Assembly (NCBI RefSeq): GCF_022884085.1
Contig: NZ_JAGGCS010000003.1
Location: forward strand, 157,437-221,436
Reading direction: 5' to 3'
Source: Paenirhizobium cremeum
GTDB lineage: Bacteria > Pseudomonadota > Alphaproteobacteria > Rhizobiales > Rhizobiaceae
Length of the DNA stretch: 64,000 nt
Position numbers and translations under genes: made by a program. The notes beneath the pieces were generated by a model. That model saw nothing but the letters and a program-made list of their open reading frames with translations. It did not search any database and was not told the DNA's origin. Below are positions 50,665 to 61,046 of the stretch, one piece after another. Each line of letters begins with the position of its first letter. Positions within the stretch are counted from its first letter, which is position 1.

Positions 50665-51131
50665 GCCTTGATCTCCAGGATCGCGTCGATCTCTACGGCG
50701 GCGTTGAGCGGCAGCGATGCCATGCCGACGGCTGCGCGGGCATGTTTTCCGGCCTCGCCGAGCACGTTTGCGATCAGGTTCGAAGCGCCGTTCATCACGA
50801 GGTGCTGCTCGGTGAAGTTAGGGGCCGAAGCAACGAAACCGTTGAGCTTGACGACGCGCGTGATCCGGGAGAGATCGCCGCCGAGTGCCGACCTGGCCTG
50901 GGCCAGGATGTTGATGGCGCAGAGTTCGGCTGCGCGCTGGGCGTCGGCAAGCGTCACATCGGTGCCGACGATGCCGGTCACCGCGAGCTTGCCGCCTTCG
51001 ATCGGCAACTGGCCGGAGAGATAGAGAAGGTTGCCGCTGATGACATAAGGCACATAATTGGCGGCGGGGGCGGCTGCTTCCGGCAGCTGGATGCCCATGG
51101 CTGCCAGACGACCGTCGATGCTATCGGACAT
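50661..51131 (-). CDS. RidA-family protein (YjgF/YER057c/UK114)
   Basis: A 156-residue protein. Reactive enamine/imine deaminases of this group hydrolyse 2-aminoacrylate. Conserved blocks are YVISGNLLYLSGQLPI and GDLSRITRVVKLNGFVAS. It belongs to a longer RidA subgroup with an N-terminal extension. It is the first gene of the RidA-GDPD-GNAT minus-strand set. Confidence 0.93.
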   Translation of the reverse strand: MSDSIDGRLAAMGIQLPEAAAPAANYVPYVISGNLLYLSGQLPIEGGKLAVTGIVGTDVTLADAQRAAELCAINILAQARSALGGDLSRITRVVKLNGFVASAPNFTEQHLVMNGASNLIANVLGEAGKHARAAVGMASLPLNAAVEIDAILEIKA

Positions 51132-51249
51132 GTGTGTTTCCCGGATCTGTTAGTAAGTTGAAAAAGAATCCCGTGGTGACCAAAGCAGGTCTCGCTTTTG
51201 CCGGATCTGTTCTTATAACATCGCAAAAGAGTCCAACAGGAGGATATCG

Positions 51250-52080
51250 ATGTTTCGTTCGTCATTTGCGGTTGCGTTGGCTGCCTTCGGTACGCTCAGC
51301 ATGACGGGTGCATCGGCGAATGCTGCGGTTGCGGGCGGCCTTGTGCCGCATCGCGCAGTCTACGATATCGAACTGAAACAGGCGTCGGACCGCTCCGGCA
51401 TCGAGGGCATGCGCGGCCGCATGGTCTACGAGTTCAGCGGTTCGGAATGCGCCGGCTACACGACGAATTTCCGCTTCGTTACCCGCATCGACACCGGAGA
51501 GCAGGTTCGCGTCACGGATCAGCAGAGCTTCACTTTCGAGGATCTCGTGAAGGGCAAGTTTCGTTTCGAGACGAAGTCCTTCACCGACGATCAGCTCGAC
51601 AAGGATGTGAGCGGGGCGGCGGCCGACGAGGACGGCAAGGTGAAGATCGAGCTTTCGGAACCCGCCAAACGCGCGGTCGAACTGGCCGATAGCCGATTTC
51701 CGGCCGAGCACATGCTTGAAGTCATCGAGAATGCCCGCAAGGGTCGCACCTTCTTCGAGGCCCGCATATTCGACGGATCCGAGGATGGCGACAAAAGCTA
51801 TCTGACCACCACGATTGTCGGTCCGGAGCGCAAGCCCGGCGAGGACGCGCAGAAGGACAAGACGTCCGAGGCGCTCGCCGGAACGGCCTACTGGCCAGTG
51901 TCCATCGCCTACTACGACGAGAAGGCCGTCGGCGACGTTCTCCCGATCTATACCCAGTCCTTCAAGCTCTACGAAAACGGCATCACGCAGGATCTGACGC
52001 TGGACTACGGCGATTTCATCCTGAGCGGCAAGCTGACGAAGCTTGAGGTGCTGGGATCGGGCGACTGCAAGGCCGATTGA
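51250..52080 (+). CDS. eipB: EipB-like periplasmic cell-envelope integrity protein (DUF1849)
   Basis: A 276-residue exported protein. The signal peptide (FAVALAAFGTLSMTGASANA) is followed by the DUF1849 beta-spiral fold of Brucella EipB. The two conserved cysteines that form the Brucella disulfide are present at 67 (SECAGY) and 273 (GDCKAD). In Brucella EipB maintains the envelope and is linked genetically to TPR protein TtpA. GAGGA lies ahead of ATG 51250. It precedes the translation/envelope block starting with rpsB. Confidence 0.9.
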   Translation: MFRSSFAVALAAFGTLSMTGASANAAVAGGLVPHRAVYDIELKQASDRSGIEGMRGRMVYEFSGSECAGYTTNFRFVTRIDTGEQVRVTDQQSFTFEDLVKGKFRFETKSFTDDQLDKDVSGAAADEDGKVKIELSEPAKRAVELADSRFPAEHMLEVIENARKGRTFFEARIFDGSEDGDKSYLTTTIVGPERKPGEDAQKDKTSEALAGTAYWPVSIAYYDEKAVGDVLPIYTQSFKLYENGITQDLTLDYGDFILSGKLTKLEVLGSGDCKAD

Positions 52081-52123
52081 GGTCCGCTCGACGGACGCTC
52101 CCTCGATTTTGTCACGCAATACT

Positions 52124-52150
52124 CTTGATTTCCAAGGGCAAGCCCTATAT
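52124..52150 (+). promoter_or_regulatory. Possible rpsB promoter
   Basis: CTTGAT and CTATAT are separated by 15 bases, shorter than the usual 17. They are about 130 bases ahead of rpsB, leaving a long leader that could carry S2 autoregulation. Confidence 0.45.
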
Positions 52151-52275
52151 GGGCAGCTCCATTCCACACGCGAAGCTTGGGATCGACCGGGAGAAATCCG
52201 GCCGTTTCCGCCGGTGGCGTCGAAAAAGGGCGCTGTTTGTTTCGCGGGGGTTAAACCGGAAAAGGAGTAAAAGGC

Positions 52276-53043
52276 ATGGCATTGCCCGACTTTAGCATGC
52301 GTCAGCTTCTGGAAGCTGGCGTTCACTTCGGCCACCAGACGCATCGCTGGAACCCGAAGATGAAGCCGTACATCTTCGGCGATCGTAACAACATCCACAT
52401 CATCGACCTGGCTCAGACCGTTCCGATGCTGTCGCGCGCCCTTCAGGTCGTGTCCGACACCGTCGCCCGCGGCGGCCGCGTCCTGTTCGTTGGCACCAAG
52501 CGTCAGGCTTCCGAGCTGATCGCTGACTCGGCCAAGCGTTCGGCCCAGTACTACGTCAACTCCCGCTGGCTCGGCGGCATGATGACCAACTGGAAGACCA
52601 TTTCGAACTCGATCCAGCGTCTGCGCAAGCTCGACGAGATCCTGTCTTCGGAACAGTCCGGCTACAACAAGAAAGAGCGCCTGAACCTCGAGCGCGAGCG
52701 TGAAAAGCTCGACAAGGCTCTTGGCGGTATCAAGGACATGGGCGGCACGCCGGACCTGATGTTCATCATCGACACCAACAAGGAAAAGATCGCGATCGAC
52801 GAAGCCAAGCGCCTCGGTATCCCGGTCGTTGCGATCATCGACTCGAACTGCGATCCGGACCTGATCGACTACCCGATCCCGGGTAACGACGACGCTTCGC
52901 GCGCAATCTCGCTCTACTGCGACCTGATCGCCCGCGCCGCCATCGACGGCATCGCTCGTCAGCAGGGCGCTGCTGGCCGCGACATCGGCGCTTCCGCCGA
53001 AGTTCCGGTCGAGCCCGCTCTCGAAGACGAAGCCGGCGCCTGA
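52276..53043 (+). CDS. rpsB: 30S ribosomal protein S2
   Basis: A 255-residue ribosomal protein with the S2 signatures [19 protein letters not shown] and [20 protein letters not shown]. It is the first of the rpsB-tsf-pyrH-frr run. About 195 bases of leader lie ahead and a 239-base gap separates it from tsf. A short acidic C-terminal tail is normal in Rhizobiales. Codon choice is strongly biased, as expected for a highly expressed gene. Confidence 0.99.
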   Translation: MALPDFSMRQLLEAGVHFGHQTHRWNPKMKPYIFGDRNNIHIIDLAQTVPMLSRALQVVSDTVARGGRVLFVGTKRQASELIADSAKRSAQYYVNSRWLGGMMTNWKTISNSIQRLRKLDEILSSEQSGYNKKERLNLEREREKLDKALGGIKDMGGTPDLMFIIDTNKEKIAIDEAKRLGIPVVAIIDSNCDPDLIDYPIPGNDDASRAISLYCDLIARAAIDGIARQQGAAGRDIGASAEVPVEPALEDEAGA

Positions 53044-53282
53044 TTCGAAATGGCGGGTTTGCCCGCCATCGCAGTATAGTTGCAATCGGCCGCCACTCAG
53101 CCAATCGGGTTGGCGGCCGGTTCCGTTTTTGAAGGCCGGCCCGGCCGCGGGTGATAACCTCCAGCCGAGGCGAATTCGACGTGATGGTTCGGCTTCATCA
53201 CGATGTCACACTTCCGGGTACAACTCGTGCCCCAAACAGGCGCCGGTCCCACGGCGTCGCGTGAAACGATAAGAGGCAAACA
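53044..53282 (+). other. rpsB-tsf intergenic leader with hairpins
   Basis: It holds GGCGGG-TTTG-CCCGCC (53053-53068) and a larger GGCCGCCA...TGGCGGCC stem (53090-53122 region) followed by TTCCGTTTTT. These could make a terminator or attenuator between rpsB and tsf, with a second promoter for tsf in the remaining 150 bases. Confidence 0.5.
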
Positions 53283-54209
53283 ATGGCTGAAATCACTGCT
53301 GCACTGGTGAAGGAACTGCGCGAAAAGTCTGGCGCAGGCATGATGGATTGCAAGAAGGCTCTGACCGAAACCAACGGTGATATTGAAGCTGCAATCGACT
53401 GGCTGCGCGCCAAGGGTATCGCCAAGGCCGACAAGAAGTCTGGCCGTACCGCAGCCGAAGGCCTGGTCGGCATTGCCAGCGCCGGCCACAAGGCCGTCGT
53501 CGTCGAGCTCAACTCGGAAACCGACTTCGTCGCCCGCAACGATGCCTTCCAGGATCTCGTCCGCGGCATTGCCAGCGTCGCGCTGAACACCGACGGTTCC
53601 GTCGACGCCATCTCGGCCGCCACCTATCCGGCAACCGGCAAGTCCGTCGCTGACACGATCAAGGATGCGATCGCCACGATCGGCGAAAACATGACCCTGC
53701 GTCGCGCTGCCAAGCTCGAAGTCGAGCACGGCGTTGTTGCCACCTACGTTCACAACGCTGCCGGCGACGGTATCGGCAAGCTCGGCGTTCTCGTCGCCCT
53801 GAAGTCGGTCGGCGACAAGGAAGTGCTGACCTCGATCGGCCGTCAGGTTGCCATGCACATCGCCGCAACCAACCCGCTCGCCATCCGCGCCGAGGAAGTC
53901 GACGCAACCGTCGCCGAACGCGAACGCAACGTCTTCATCGAGCAGTCCCGCGCTTCCGGCAAGCCGGACAACATCATCGAGAAGATGGTCGAAGGCCGCA
54001 TGCGCAAGTTCTTCGAAGAAGTTGCCCTCCTGTCGCAGGCCTTCGTCATCAACCCCGACGTCACCGTTGGCCAGGCTGTCAAGGACGCTGAAAAGCTCGC
54101 TGGCGCATCGATCGAAGTCGTCGGCATGGCCCGCCTGCTGCTCGGCGAAGGTGTCGAAAAGGAAGAGACCGACTTCGCTGCCGAAGTCGCTGCGGCCGCC
54201 AAGGGCTGA
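53283..54209 (+). CDS. tsf: Translation elongation factor Ts
   Basis: A 308-residue nucleotide-exchange factor for EF-Tu. The signatures are [19 protein letters not shown] and [14 protein letters not shown]. The UBA-like N-terminal domain and the two core subdomains are complete. It follows rpsB after a hairpin-rich gap and precedes pyrH, the standard alphaproteobacterial order. Confidence 0.99.
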   Translation: MAEITAALVKELREKSGAGMMDCKKALTETNGDIEAAIDWLRAKGIAKADKKSGRTAAEGLVGIASAGHKAVVVELNSETDFVARNDAFQDLVRGIASVALNTDGSVDAISAATYPATGKSVADTIKDAIATIGENMTLRRAAKLEVEHGVVATYVHNAAGDGIGKLGVLVALKSVGDKEVLTSIGRQVAMHIAATNPLAIRAEEVDATVAERERNVFIEQSRASGKPDNIIEKMVEGRMRKFFEEVALLSQAFVINPDVTVGQAVKDAEKLAGASIEVVGMARLLLGEGVEKEETDFAAEVAAAAKG

Positions 54210-54247
54210 TCTCCAGTTGGTCGGCAGACCATGTTAGGGAAAAAATC

Positions 54248-54273
54248 GGGCATCGCGTGACAACGCGATGCCC
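54248..54273 (+). other. Stem-loop between tsf and pyrH
   Basis: GGGCATCGCGT-GACA-ACGCGATGCCC is an 11-bp perfect stem with a weak TTCGTGT tail. It may partly terminate or stabilise the tsf transcript. Confidence 0.6.
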
Positions 54274-54312
54274 TTCGTGTATCCGGCATCAGACCAATCC
54301 CTAGGAGCCAGC

Positions 54313-55035
54313 ATGTCTTCCAAGCCTATCTTCAAGCGTGTTCTTCTGAAGGCCTCCGGAGAAGCCCTGATGGGCAGCCAGGGCTTCGGCATCGACGTTG
54401 CGGTCGCCGATCGCATTGCTGCTGATATCGCCCAGGCGCGTTCCATGGGCGTCGAAGTCGGCGTGGTCGTCGGCGGCGGCAACATCTTCCGCGGCGTGGC
54501 CGTTGCGTCGAAGGGCGGCGACCGGGTGACCGGCGACCACATGGGCATGCTCGGCACCGTCATCAACGCCCTGGCGCTCGCCACCTCGCTGCGCAAGCTC
54601 GAAGTCGATACCGTCGTGCTGTCGGCCATTGCCATGCCGGAGATCTGCGAAAGCTTCTCCCAGCGCGGCGCGCTGCACCATCTCGCACAGGGGCGGGTGG
54701 TGATCTTCGCCGGCGGCACGGGCAACCCCTTCTTCACCACCGATTCGGCTGCTGCGCTGCGCGCCGCCGAGATGGGCGCCGAAGCGATTTTCAAGGGCAC
54801 CCAGGTGGACGGCATTTATTCGGCCGATCCGAAAAAGGATCCCGCGGCGACCCGTTTCGACAAGCTCACCCACAGCGAGGTTCTCGAAAAGGGTCTCGCG
54901 GTCATGGACGTGGCCGCCGTCGCGCTTGCACGCGAGAACGCCATTCCGATCATCGTCTTCTCGATCCACGAGAAGGGTGGTTTCTGCGATATTCTGTCGG
55001 GCGCCGGTCGCATGACCATCGTCACGGATCATTGA
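54313..55035 (+). CDS. pyrH: UMP kinase
   Basis: A 240-residue enzyme phosphorylating UMP to UDP, a hexamer in bacteria. The start MSSKPIFKRVLLKASGEALM has AGGAG five bases ahead; an upstream in-frame start at 54268 is less likely. Catalytic and binding motifs are KASGEAL, VVVGGGNIFRG and FFTTDSAAALRA. It sits between tsf and frr. Confidence 0.98.
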   Translation: MSSKPIFKRVLLKASGEALMGSQGFGIDVAVADRIAADIAQARSMGVEVGVVVGGGNIFRGVAVASKGGDRVTGDHMGMLGTVINALALATSLRKLEVDTVVLSAIAMPEICESFSQRGALHHLAQGRVVIFAGGTGNPFFTTDSAAALRAAEMGAEAIFKGTQVDGIYSADPKKDPAATRFDKLTHSEVLEKGLAVMDVAAVALARENAIPIIVFSIHEKGGFCDILSGAGRMTIVTDH

Positions 55036-55087
55036 CATACGGCTTTCCTTCCCGGGAACGTCGAACGAAGAATAAAGGGAGTTCATC

Positions 55088-55648
55088 ATGAGCGAAGGCA
55101 TTGATCTCAACGACATCAAGCGCCGCATGGACGGCGCCATCAACGCGTTCAAGCACGATATAGCGTCGCTGCGCACCGGCCGCGCATCCGCCAACATTCT
55201 CGATCCGGTGACGGTCGAGGCCTACGGCTCGCGCATGCCGCTGAACCAGGTGGCGAACGTCACCGTTCCCGAGCCGCGCATGCTCAGCATTTCCGTCTGG
55301 GACAAGTCGATGGTGAACGCCGTCGACCGCGCCATTCGCGAAGCAAACCTCGGCCTGAACCCGATCATCGACGGCCAGAACCTGCGTATTCCGCTGCCGG
55401 AACTCAACGAGGAGCGCCGCAAGTCGCTGGTGAAGGTTGCCCATGACTATGCCGAAAAGGCCAAGGTGGCGATTCGCCATGTTCGCCGCGACGGCATGGA
55501 CGGCCTTAAAAAGGCCGAGAAGGACGGTGTGATAGGGCAGGACGACAGCCGTGCACAGTCCGAGAAGGTGCAAAAGATGACCGATGACACGATTTCCGAA
55601 GTCGACCGCTTGCTCGTCGACAAGGAAAAGGAAATCATGCAGGTCTGA
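55088..55648 (+). CDS. frr: Ribosome recycling factor
   Basis: A 186-residue factor that splits the post-termination ribosome with EF-G. The family signature [20 protein letters not shown] and [19 protein letters not shown] are intact. It lies 52 bases after pyrH. Length is the standard 185-186 residues. Confidence 0.99.
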   Translation: MSEGIDLNDIKRRMDGAINAFKHDIASLRTGRASANILDPVTVEAYGSRMPLNQVANVTVPEPRMLSISVWDKSMVNAVDRAIREANLGLNPIIDGQNLRIPLPELNEERRKSLVKVAHDYAEKAKVAIRHVRRDGMDGLKKAEKDGVIGQDDSRAQSEKVQKMTDDTISEVDRLLVDKEKEIMQV

Positions 55649-55692
55649 TACGGTTCGCCGCCCCGTACGTGATGTTCAAACCGGAACCTTCA

Positions 55693-56436
55693 ATGTCGAA
55701 AGCCGAAAACCGCCGCGCTCCCGAGCATGTCGCCATCATCATGGACGGCAACGGGCGTTGGGCAAATGCGCGTGGCCTGCCGCGTGCGGTCGGTCATCGC
55801 AAGGGTGTCGAAGCCGTGCGGGAAATCGTGCGCGCCGCCGCGGATGCGGGAATAGCCTATCTGACGCTGTTCGCCTTCTCGTCGGAGAACTGGCGCCGGC
55901 CCGAGGCCGAGGTCAACGATCTCTTCGGGCTGCTGAAGATGTTCATCCGCCGCGACCTCGCCGAACTCCATCGGGAGAACGTCCGCATCCGCATCATCGG
56001 TGATCGTGTCAACCTGCAGGGCGATATTCTTTCGCTGTTGCTGGAAGCGGAGGAGACGACGAAGGACAACAGCGCGCTTACGCTGGTGATCGCCTTCAAC
56101 TACGGGGCGAGGGACGAGATGGCGCGCGCCATGGCGGCCATCGCGACGGACGTCGCGGCAGGTCTGCTGAAGGCTTCCGAAGTCAACAGCGCGCTGATCG
56201 ACAGTCGTCTCGATACTGCGGGCATTCCCGATCCCGACCTGATTATCCGCACGAGCGGCGAGGAGCGCCTTTCGAACTTCCTGCTCTGGCAGGCTGCCTA
56301 TTCGGAACTGATGTTCGTGCCGGAATACTGGCCTGATTTCAGCCGCGAGGTCTTCTTTGCCGCCCTGGAACGTTACGCCGCCCGTGACCGCCGCTTCGGC
56401 GGGCTTTCGGACAAGGCGGTAGCGCTCGGATCGTAG
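55693..56436 (+). CDS. uppS: Isoprenyl transferase (undecaprenyl diphosphate synthase)
   Basis: A 247-residue cis-prenyltransferase. The active-site P-loop is [13 protein letters not shown], with the later signature [20 protein letters not shown]. It makes the C55 lipid carrier of peptidoglycan and O-antigen. The start is uncertain: ATG 55693 is chosen by family length; ATG 55672 lies in the same frame. It is nine bases from cdsA. Confidence 0.97.
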   Translation: MSKAENRRAPEHVAIIMDGNGRWANARGLPRAVGHRKGVEAVREIVRAAADAGIAYLTLFAFSSENWRRPEAEVNDLFGLLKMFIRRDLAELHRENVRIRIIGDRVNLQGDILSLLLEAEETTKDNSALTLVIAFNYGARDEMARAMAAIATDVAAGLLKASEVNSALIDSRLDTAGIPDPDLIIRTSGEERLSNFLLWQAAYSELMFVPEYWPDFSREVFFAALERYAARDRRFGGLSDKAVALGS

Positions 56437-56444
56437 CCCAGCCG

Positions 56445-57278
56445 ATGTCCCGGGAACTAACGCTCCGCATCTATTCGGCGATCGTTCTGGCCGCCATCGT
56501 GCTCACGGCCACCTGGATCGGCGGTTTTGCATTTCGCCTGCTTTCGGCGCTTATCGGCCTTCTCGTCTATTACGAATGGTCCAGAATGACACAGCTTGCC
56601 GAAAGCAGCATGCGGGGCCATGCCTTCGGCTGGTTTTCGCTTGTTGCCGTCAGCGCCAATATGCTGTTCGGCTCCGCGGACATGACTGTGCCGCTCTTCG
56701 CCGGGCTGGTGGTGACGGCCATTCTGCCTTCAATCGTCGGAAACTGGCGCTGGTGGCAGGCGGGCGGCATCTTCTATTCCGGCCTCAGCGCCATTTCGCT
56801 GGCCGCGATCCGGGGCGAGGATTCGGTTGGATTCGCCGCCATGCTCTTCGTCTTTGCGGTCGTATGGTCGACGGATATCCTCGCCTATTTCGTGGGGCGC
56901 GCCATCGGCGGGCCGAAGCTTGCGCCGAGGATTTCTCCCGGCAAGACCTGGTCCGGTGCGATTGGCGGCACGATTGCCGGCGTACTCGGCGGCTCCGCGG
57001 TGGCGCTTGCCTATTTCCAGTCGGTCGGCTTGTGGATTCCGGCCGTCGCCCTGCTGCTGTCGGTTGCGGGCCAGATCGGCGATCTCTTCGAGTCCTTCAT
57101 CAAGCGCCGCTTCGGCGTGAAGGATTCGAGTCACCTCATTCCGGGCCATGGCGGTGTCATGGATCGGGTTGACGGACTTGTTTTTGCCTGTTTTGCGGCT
57201 TTCTTTCTTGCTGTAGGGTTCTCCACGGTCGGCGAAGGAGCGGTAACATCGCTCGGAGCGTTCCTGTTTGGTCTGTGA
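56445..57278 (+). CDS. cdsA: Phosphatidate cytidylyltransferase
   Basis: A 277-residue inner-membrane enzyme making CDP-diacylglycerol from CTP and phosphatidate. It has about eight membrane segments and the CDS signature SFIKRRFGVKDSSHLIPGHG followed by GVMDRVDGLVFA. It lies eight bases past uppS and 30 before rseP, and the three are probably one transcript. Confidence 0.97.
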   Translation: MSRELTLRIYSAIVLAAIVLTATWIGGFAFRLLSALIGLLVYYEWSRMTQLAESSMRGHAFGWFSLVAVSANMLFGSADMTVPLFAGLVVTAILPSIVGNWRWWQAGGIFYSGLSAISLAAIRGEDSVGFAAMLFVFAVVWSTDILAYFVGRAIGGPKLAPRISPGKTWSGAIGGTIAGVLGGSAVALAYFQSVGLWIPAVALLLSVAGQIGDLFESFIKRRFGVKDSSHLIPGHGGVMDRVDGLVFACFAAFFLAVGFSTVGEGAVTSLGAFLFGL

Positions 57279-57308
57279 TCGCAGCCGGAACGCCATGAAC
57301 GGGATGGA

Positions 57309-58445
57309 ATGATGGATCAGATTACCGCGTTTTTTGGCTTTCTCGTCGGCTATATCCTGCCTTACGTGATCGTTCTTTCCTTGCTCGTCTTCGTGCATGA
57401 ACTCGGGCACTATCTCGCGGGACGCTGGTCCGGTATTCGCGTTCTCGCTTTCTCCGTCGGTTTCGGGCCTGAGCTGGTCGGCTTCACGGACGGCCACGGA
57501 ACCCGCTGGAAAATTTCAGCTATCCCGCTCGGCGGCTATGTCCGCTTCTTCGGCGATGCGGATGCAGCAAGCCGTCCGGACGGCGAGGAAGTGAAAGAGC
57601 TGACGCCCGAGGAAAAGGAGCAGACGCTTGCGGGAGCCAAACTCTGGAAGAGGGCCGTCACGGTTGCCGCCGGCCCGATCGCCAATTTCGTCCTGGCAAT
57701 TGCCATATTCGCCATCCTTTTCGGCACCATGGGCAAGCCCGTCGCCGACCCGGTTGTCGCGGAGGTCAAGGCTGACAGCGCGGCCGCCGAGGCGGGCGTG
57801 CAGCCAGGCGACGTGCTGGTCGCGCTCGACGGTGAAACAGTCGAGACCTTCGACGACGTTGTGCGCTACATCAGCATGCGACCCGAAATTCCCGTCGTCG
57901 TCACTGTGCGCAGGAACGGGAGTGAACTCGGCCTGAACATGACGCCGCGGCGGGTGGAAACCACCGACCGTTTCGGCAACAAGATGGAAGTCGGCCAGAT
58001 CGGCATCGTCACCAACCAGCAGTCCGGCAATTTCCGTATCGTCGAACTGACCCCGGTGCAGGCTCTCGGCGAGGGCGTGCGCCAGACGTGGCATATCGTC
58101 ACCGGCACCGTCGATTACATTTCGAATCTGATCGCCGGCCGCATGAATGCCGACCAGCTTGGCGGTCCGGTGCGGGTGGTTCAGGCCTCCGGTCAGATGG
58201 CGACGCTCGGCGTCGTCGCGCTTGTCAATCTGGCGGCCGTTCTGTCCGTTTCCCTTGGACTTCTGAATTTGATGCCAATTCCGGTCCTTGACGGCGGCCA
58301 TCTCCTCCTCTACGCGCTTGAAGCGTTGCGCGGGAAACCGGTGGGGCCGAATGCACAGGAGATCGCGTTCCGGATCGGATTGGCGATGATCGTGTCTCTC
58401 ATGGTCTTCGCCACCTGGAACGATATCAGCAGGTTGATCGGCTGA
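57309..58445 (+). CDS. rseP: Site-2 intramembrane zinc protease RseP
   Basis: A 378-residue membrane protease. The zinc motif HELGH is at 30-34, a PDZ domain lies in the middle (about 125-210), and the C-terminal NLMPIPVLDGGHLL carries the third ligand. It cuts anti-sigma factors and signal-peptide remnants inside the membrane. Starts at either of two consecutive ATGs (57309 or 57312). It sits directly upstream of bamA, as in most Proteobacteria. Confidence 0.97.
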   Translation: MMDQITAFFGFLVGYILPYVIVLSLLVFVHELGHYLAGRWSGIRVLAFSVGFGPELVGFTDGHGTRWKISAIPLGGYVRFFGDADAASRPDGEEVKELTPEEKEQTLAGAKLWKRAVTVAAGPIANFVLAIAIFAILFGTMGKPVADPVVAEVKADSAAAEAGVQPGDVLVALDGETVETFDDVVRYISMRPEIPVVVTVRRNGSELGLNMTPRRVETTDRFGNKMEVGQIGIVTNQQSGNFRIVELTPVQALGEGVRQTWHIVTGTVDYISNLIAGRMNADQLGGPVRVVQASGQMATLGVVALVNLAAVLSVSLGLLNLMPIPVLDGGHLLLYALEALRGKPVGPNAQEIAFRIGLAMIVSLMVFATWNDISRLIG

Positions 58446-58637
58446 GGGTCGTCTTGCCAATTTTGGAAGGATTTGTTTACGATGTTTCAAACTGATAGTG
58501 GCGATTGGGCCACGCCTGCAAACGAAGTAAATAGAAATTAACGTCCGCCCTTGCTTGTAGGGTAAAACCCGGTAAAACCACACACGGGCCGGAGTCGGGT
58601 ACGGCTGCGGGACAATGGAAGAAGGTTGAAAATACAC

Positions 58638-60995
58638 ATGAAGGCTGGTTCAAGATTTTTGAACGCAGTATCGGCGGTCGCGCTGTCTGCTGGTGTTGTT
58701 TCTTCGGGCGCGGGTGTAGCTGTCCTTGCATCGGCCATTGCAGCCGAGGCTGCCGTGATCCAGCGTATTGAGGTCAAGGGCACCCAGCGTGTCAGCCCCG
58801 AGGCCGTTCGCTCGAATATCTCGATCAAGCCCGGCCAGAGCTTCTCGAATGTGGATATCGACGAATCCGTCAAGCAGCTTTACGCGACGGGCTTTTTCTC
58901 CGACGTTCGCATTTCCGTTTCCGGCAGCACGCTGGTCGTCAGCGTCTCCGAGGCGCAGCTCATCAATCAGGTGGTTTTCAACGGCAACCGCAAGATCAAG
59001 GACGACAAGCTGCGCGGCTTCGTTCAGACGCAGCCGATGGGTCCCTACAGCGAAGCTCTGGTTGCTGCCGACATCTCGCGCATCAAGGAAGCCTATGCCG
59101 GCATCGGCCGCAGCGACGTCGAAGTGACGACGCAGGTGGTTCCGGTGGCTGAAGGCCGTGTCAACCTCGCTTTCGTCATCAACGAGGGTGAGCGTACCAA
59201 GATCTCCAAGATCAATTTCGTCGGCAACAACGCCTATGGCGACGGTCGCCTGGAGTCGGTCATCCAGACCAAGCAGTCCGGCATGCTGTCCTTCCTGACC
59301 CGCAAGGACGTCTATAACGAGGACAAGCTGCGCGCCGATGAGGAAGCGCTGCGCCAGTTCTACTACAACCACGGCTATGCCGACTTCCGTGTCGTTTCCT
59401 CTGACGTTTCCCTGAACGAGGCCGGCAACGAATACACCATCACGATCACCGTAGACGAAGGCGAGCGCTACAAGTTCGGCGACGTCAAGGTCGAGTCGAC
59501 GGTTGAAGGTGTCGATGGCGCCGAACTGCAGGGGCTTCTCGAAAGCCGTGCAGGCAATACCTACAGCGCCAAGGACGTTCAAAAGTCCATGGAAGCGATT
59601 TCCCAGCGCGTTGCGGCCAAGGGCTATCCTTTCGCCCGCGTGGTTCCGCGCGGCGATCGCAACTTCGGAAACAACACCATCGGCGTTACTTATCTCGTCG
59701 ATCAGGGTGAGCGCGCTTACGTCGAACGCATCGAGATCCGCGGCAATACCCGTACGCGTGACTACGTCATCCGTCGCGAGTTCGATATTTCCGAAGGCGA
59801 TGCCTTCAACCAGGAAACCATCACGCGCGCGAAGCGTCGCCTCGAAGCGCTCGGTTATTTCACGACCGTGAATATCTCGACGCAGCAGGGCAGCGCTCCC
59901 GACCGCGTCGTACTCGTCGTGGATGTCGAGGATCAGCCGACCGGCTCGTTCGGTATCGGTGCCGGCTATTCGGTCGGTGGCGACGGTCTGGTGCTCGAAG
60001 CCTCGGTTGAAGAGAAGAACTTCCTGGGTCGCGGCCAGTTCATTCGTCTCGCCGTCGGTGGCGGTTTCGAAGACAGCCGTACCTATAACTTCTCCTTCAC
60101 CGAACCGTATTTCCTCGGCTATCGCCTGGCTGCCGGTTTCGACCTGTTCAAGAGCCAGACGAGCAGCAACTCGGATTACGAATACGAGGAGCAGGGTGTA
60201 ACCTTCCGCGTCACGGCGCCGATCACCGAAGATCTCGCCACGACCGTTCGTTATACCTACAAGGAAATCAAGTATAACGAAGATGGCGCATACGGTGCGG
60301 ACGGCGTCCGTGGCGGCGGTGACGATACGCTTTCGGATCCGTATCTCGATCTGATCGAGGAAAGCCCGTGGCATCAGTCGATCATCGGTCATTCGATCGT
60401 TTACAACACGCTTGACGACCGCACGATGCCGCGCGAAGGCATCTACGCCAGCTTTACGCATGAATATGCGGGCCTGGGTGGGGATTCGGACTACTACAAG
60501 GTCTACGGCAAGATCCGTTACTTCCATCCGCTGTCGGACGAATTCGACATCATCGGCTCGGTATCGGCCAGCGCCGGCCATGTTGTCGCGACCGACGGGA
60601 AGCTCAATGTCTTCGATCAGTTCCAGATCGGCGGCAAGGAACTGCGCGGTTTCGATACCCAGGGCATCGGTGCCCGTGCGGGTGACGATGCGCTCGGCGG
60701 TACGACCTACTTCACCGCTTCGGCTGAGGCCAGCTTCCCGATGCCGTTCGTTCCGCAGGATCTCAACCTGCGCGGCGCGGTCTTCGCTGACGCCGGTACG
60801 CTTTACGGCAATGATGTCGATACCGGAAGCTCGACGGTCGTCGGTACCGATATGTCTCTGCGCGCCTCGGTTGGTGCCGGCATTGTCTGGCTGTCGCCCT
60901 TCGGGCCGCTGCGCTTCGACTATGCGGTTCCGGTCGCCAAGGAAGACTACGACGAGGTCCAGAACTTCCGCTTCAGCATGGCGAACCAGTTCTAA
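58638..60995 (+). CDS. bamA: Outer-membrane protein assembly factor BamA
   Basis: A 785-residue outer-membrane protein inserting beta-barrels. A signal peptide (ending about residue 36, IAAEA) precedes five POTRA repeats (to about 430), and then a 16-stranded barrel ending in the C-terminal phenylalanine of NFRFSMANQF. ATG 58638 is preferred to TTG 58626. Conserved barrel elements include GDDTLSDPYLDLIEE and FDTQGIG. The 190-base gap from rseP may hold a separate promoter. Confidence 0.98.
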   Translation: MKAGSRFLNAVSAVALSAGVVSSGAGVAVLASAIAAEAAVIQRIEVKGTQRVSPEAVRSNISIKPGQSFSNVDIDESVKQLYATGFFSDVRISVSGSTLVVSVSEAQLINQVVFNGNRKIKDDKLRGFVQTQPMGPYSEALVAADISRIKEAYAGIGRSDVEVTTQVVPVAEGRVNLAFVINEGERTKISKINFVGNNAYGDGRLESVIQTKQSGMLSFLTRKDVYNEDKLRADEEALRQFYYNHGYADFRVVSSDVSLNEAGNEYTITITVDEGERYKFGDVKVESTVEGVDGAELQGLLESRAGNTYSAKDVQKSMEAISQRVAAKGYPFARVVPRGDRNFGNNTIGVTYLVDQGERAYVERIEIRGNTRTRDYVIRREFDISEGDAFNQETITRAKRRLEALGYFTTVNISTQQGSAPDRVVLVVDVEDQPTGSFGIGAGYSVGGDGLVLEASVEEKNFLGRGQFIRLAVGGGFEDSRTYNFSFTEPYFLGYRLAAGFDLFKSQTSSNSDYEYEEQGVTFRVTAPITEDLATTVRYTYKEIKYNEDGAYGADGVRGGGDDTLSDPYLDLIEESPWHQSIIGHSIVYNTLDDRTMPREGIYASFTHEYAGLGGDSDYYKVYGKIRYFHPLSDEFDIIGSVSASAGHVVATDGKLNVFDQFQIGGKELRGFDTQGIGARAGDDALGGTTYFTASAEASFPMPFVPQDLNLRGAVFADAGTLYGNDVDTGSSTVVGTDMSLRASVGAGIVWLSPFGPLRFDYAVPVAKEDYDEVQNFRFSMANQF

Positions 60996-61046
60996 GGTCC
61001 GTAGCCCAGGGGCTGCTGACAGCATAACGTTCTGGGGCTTTGGCTG

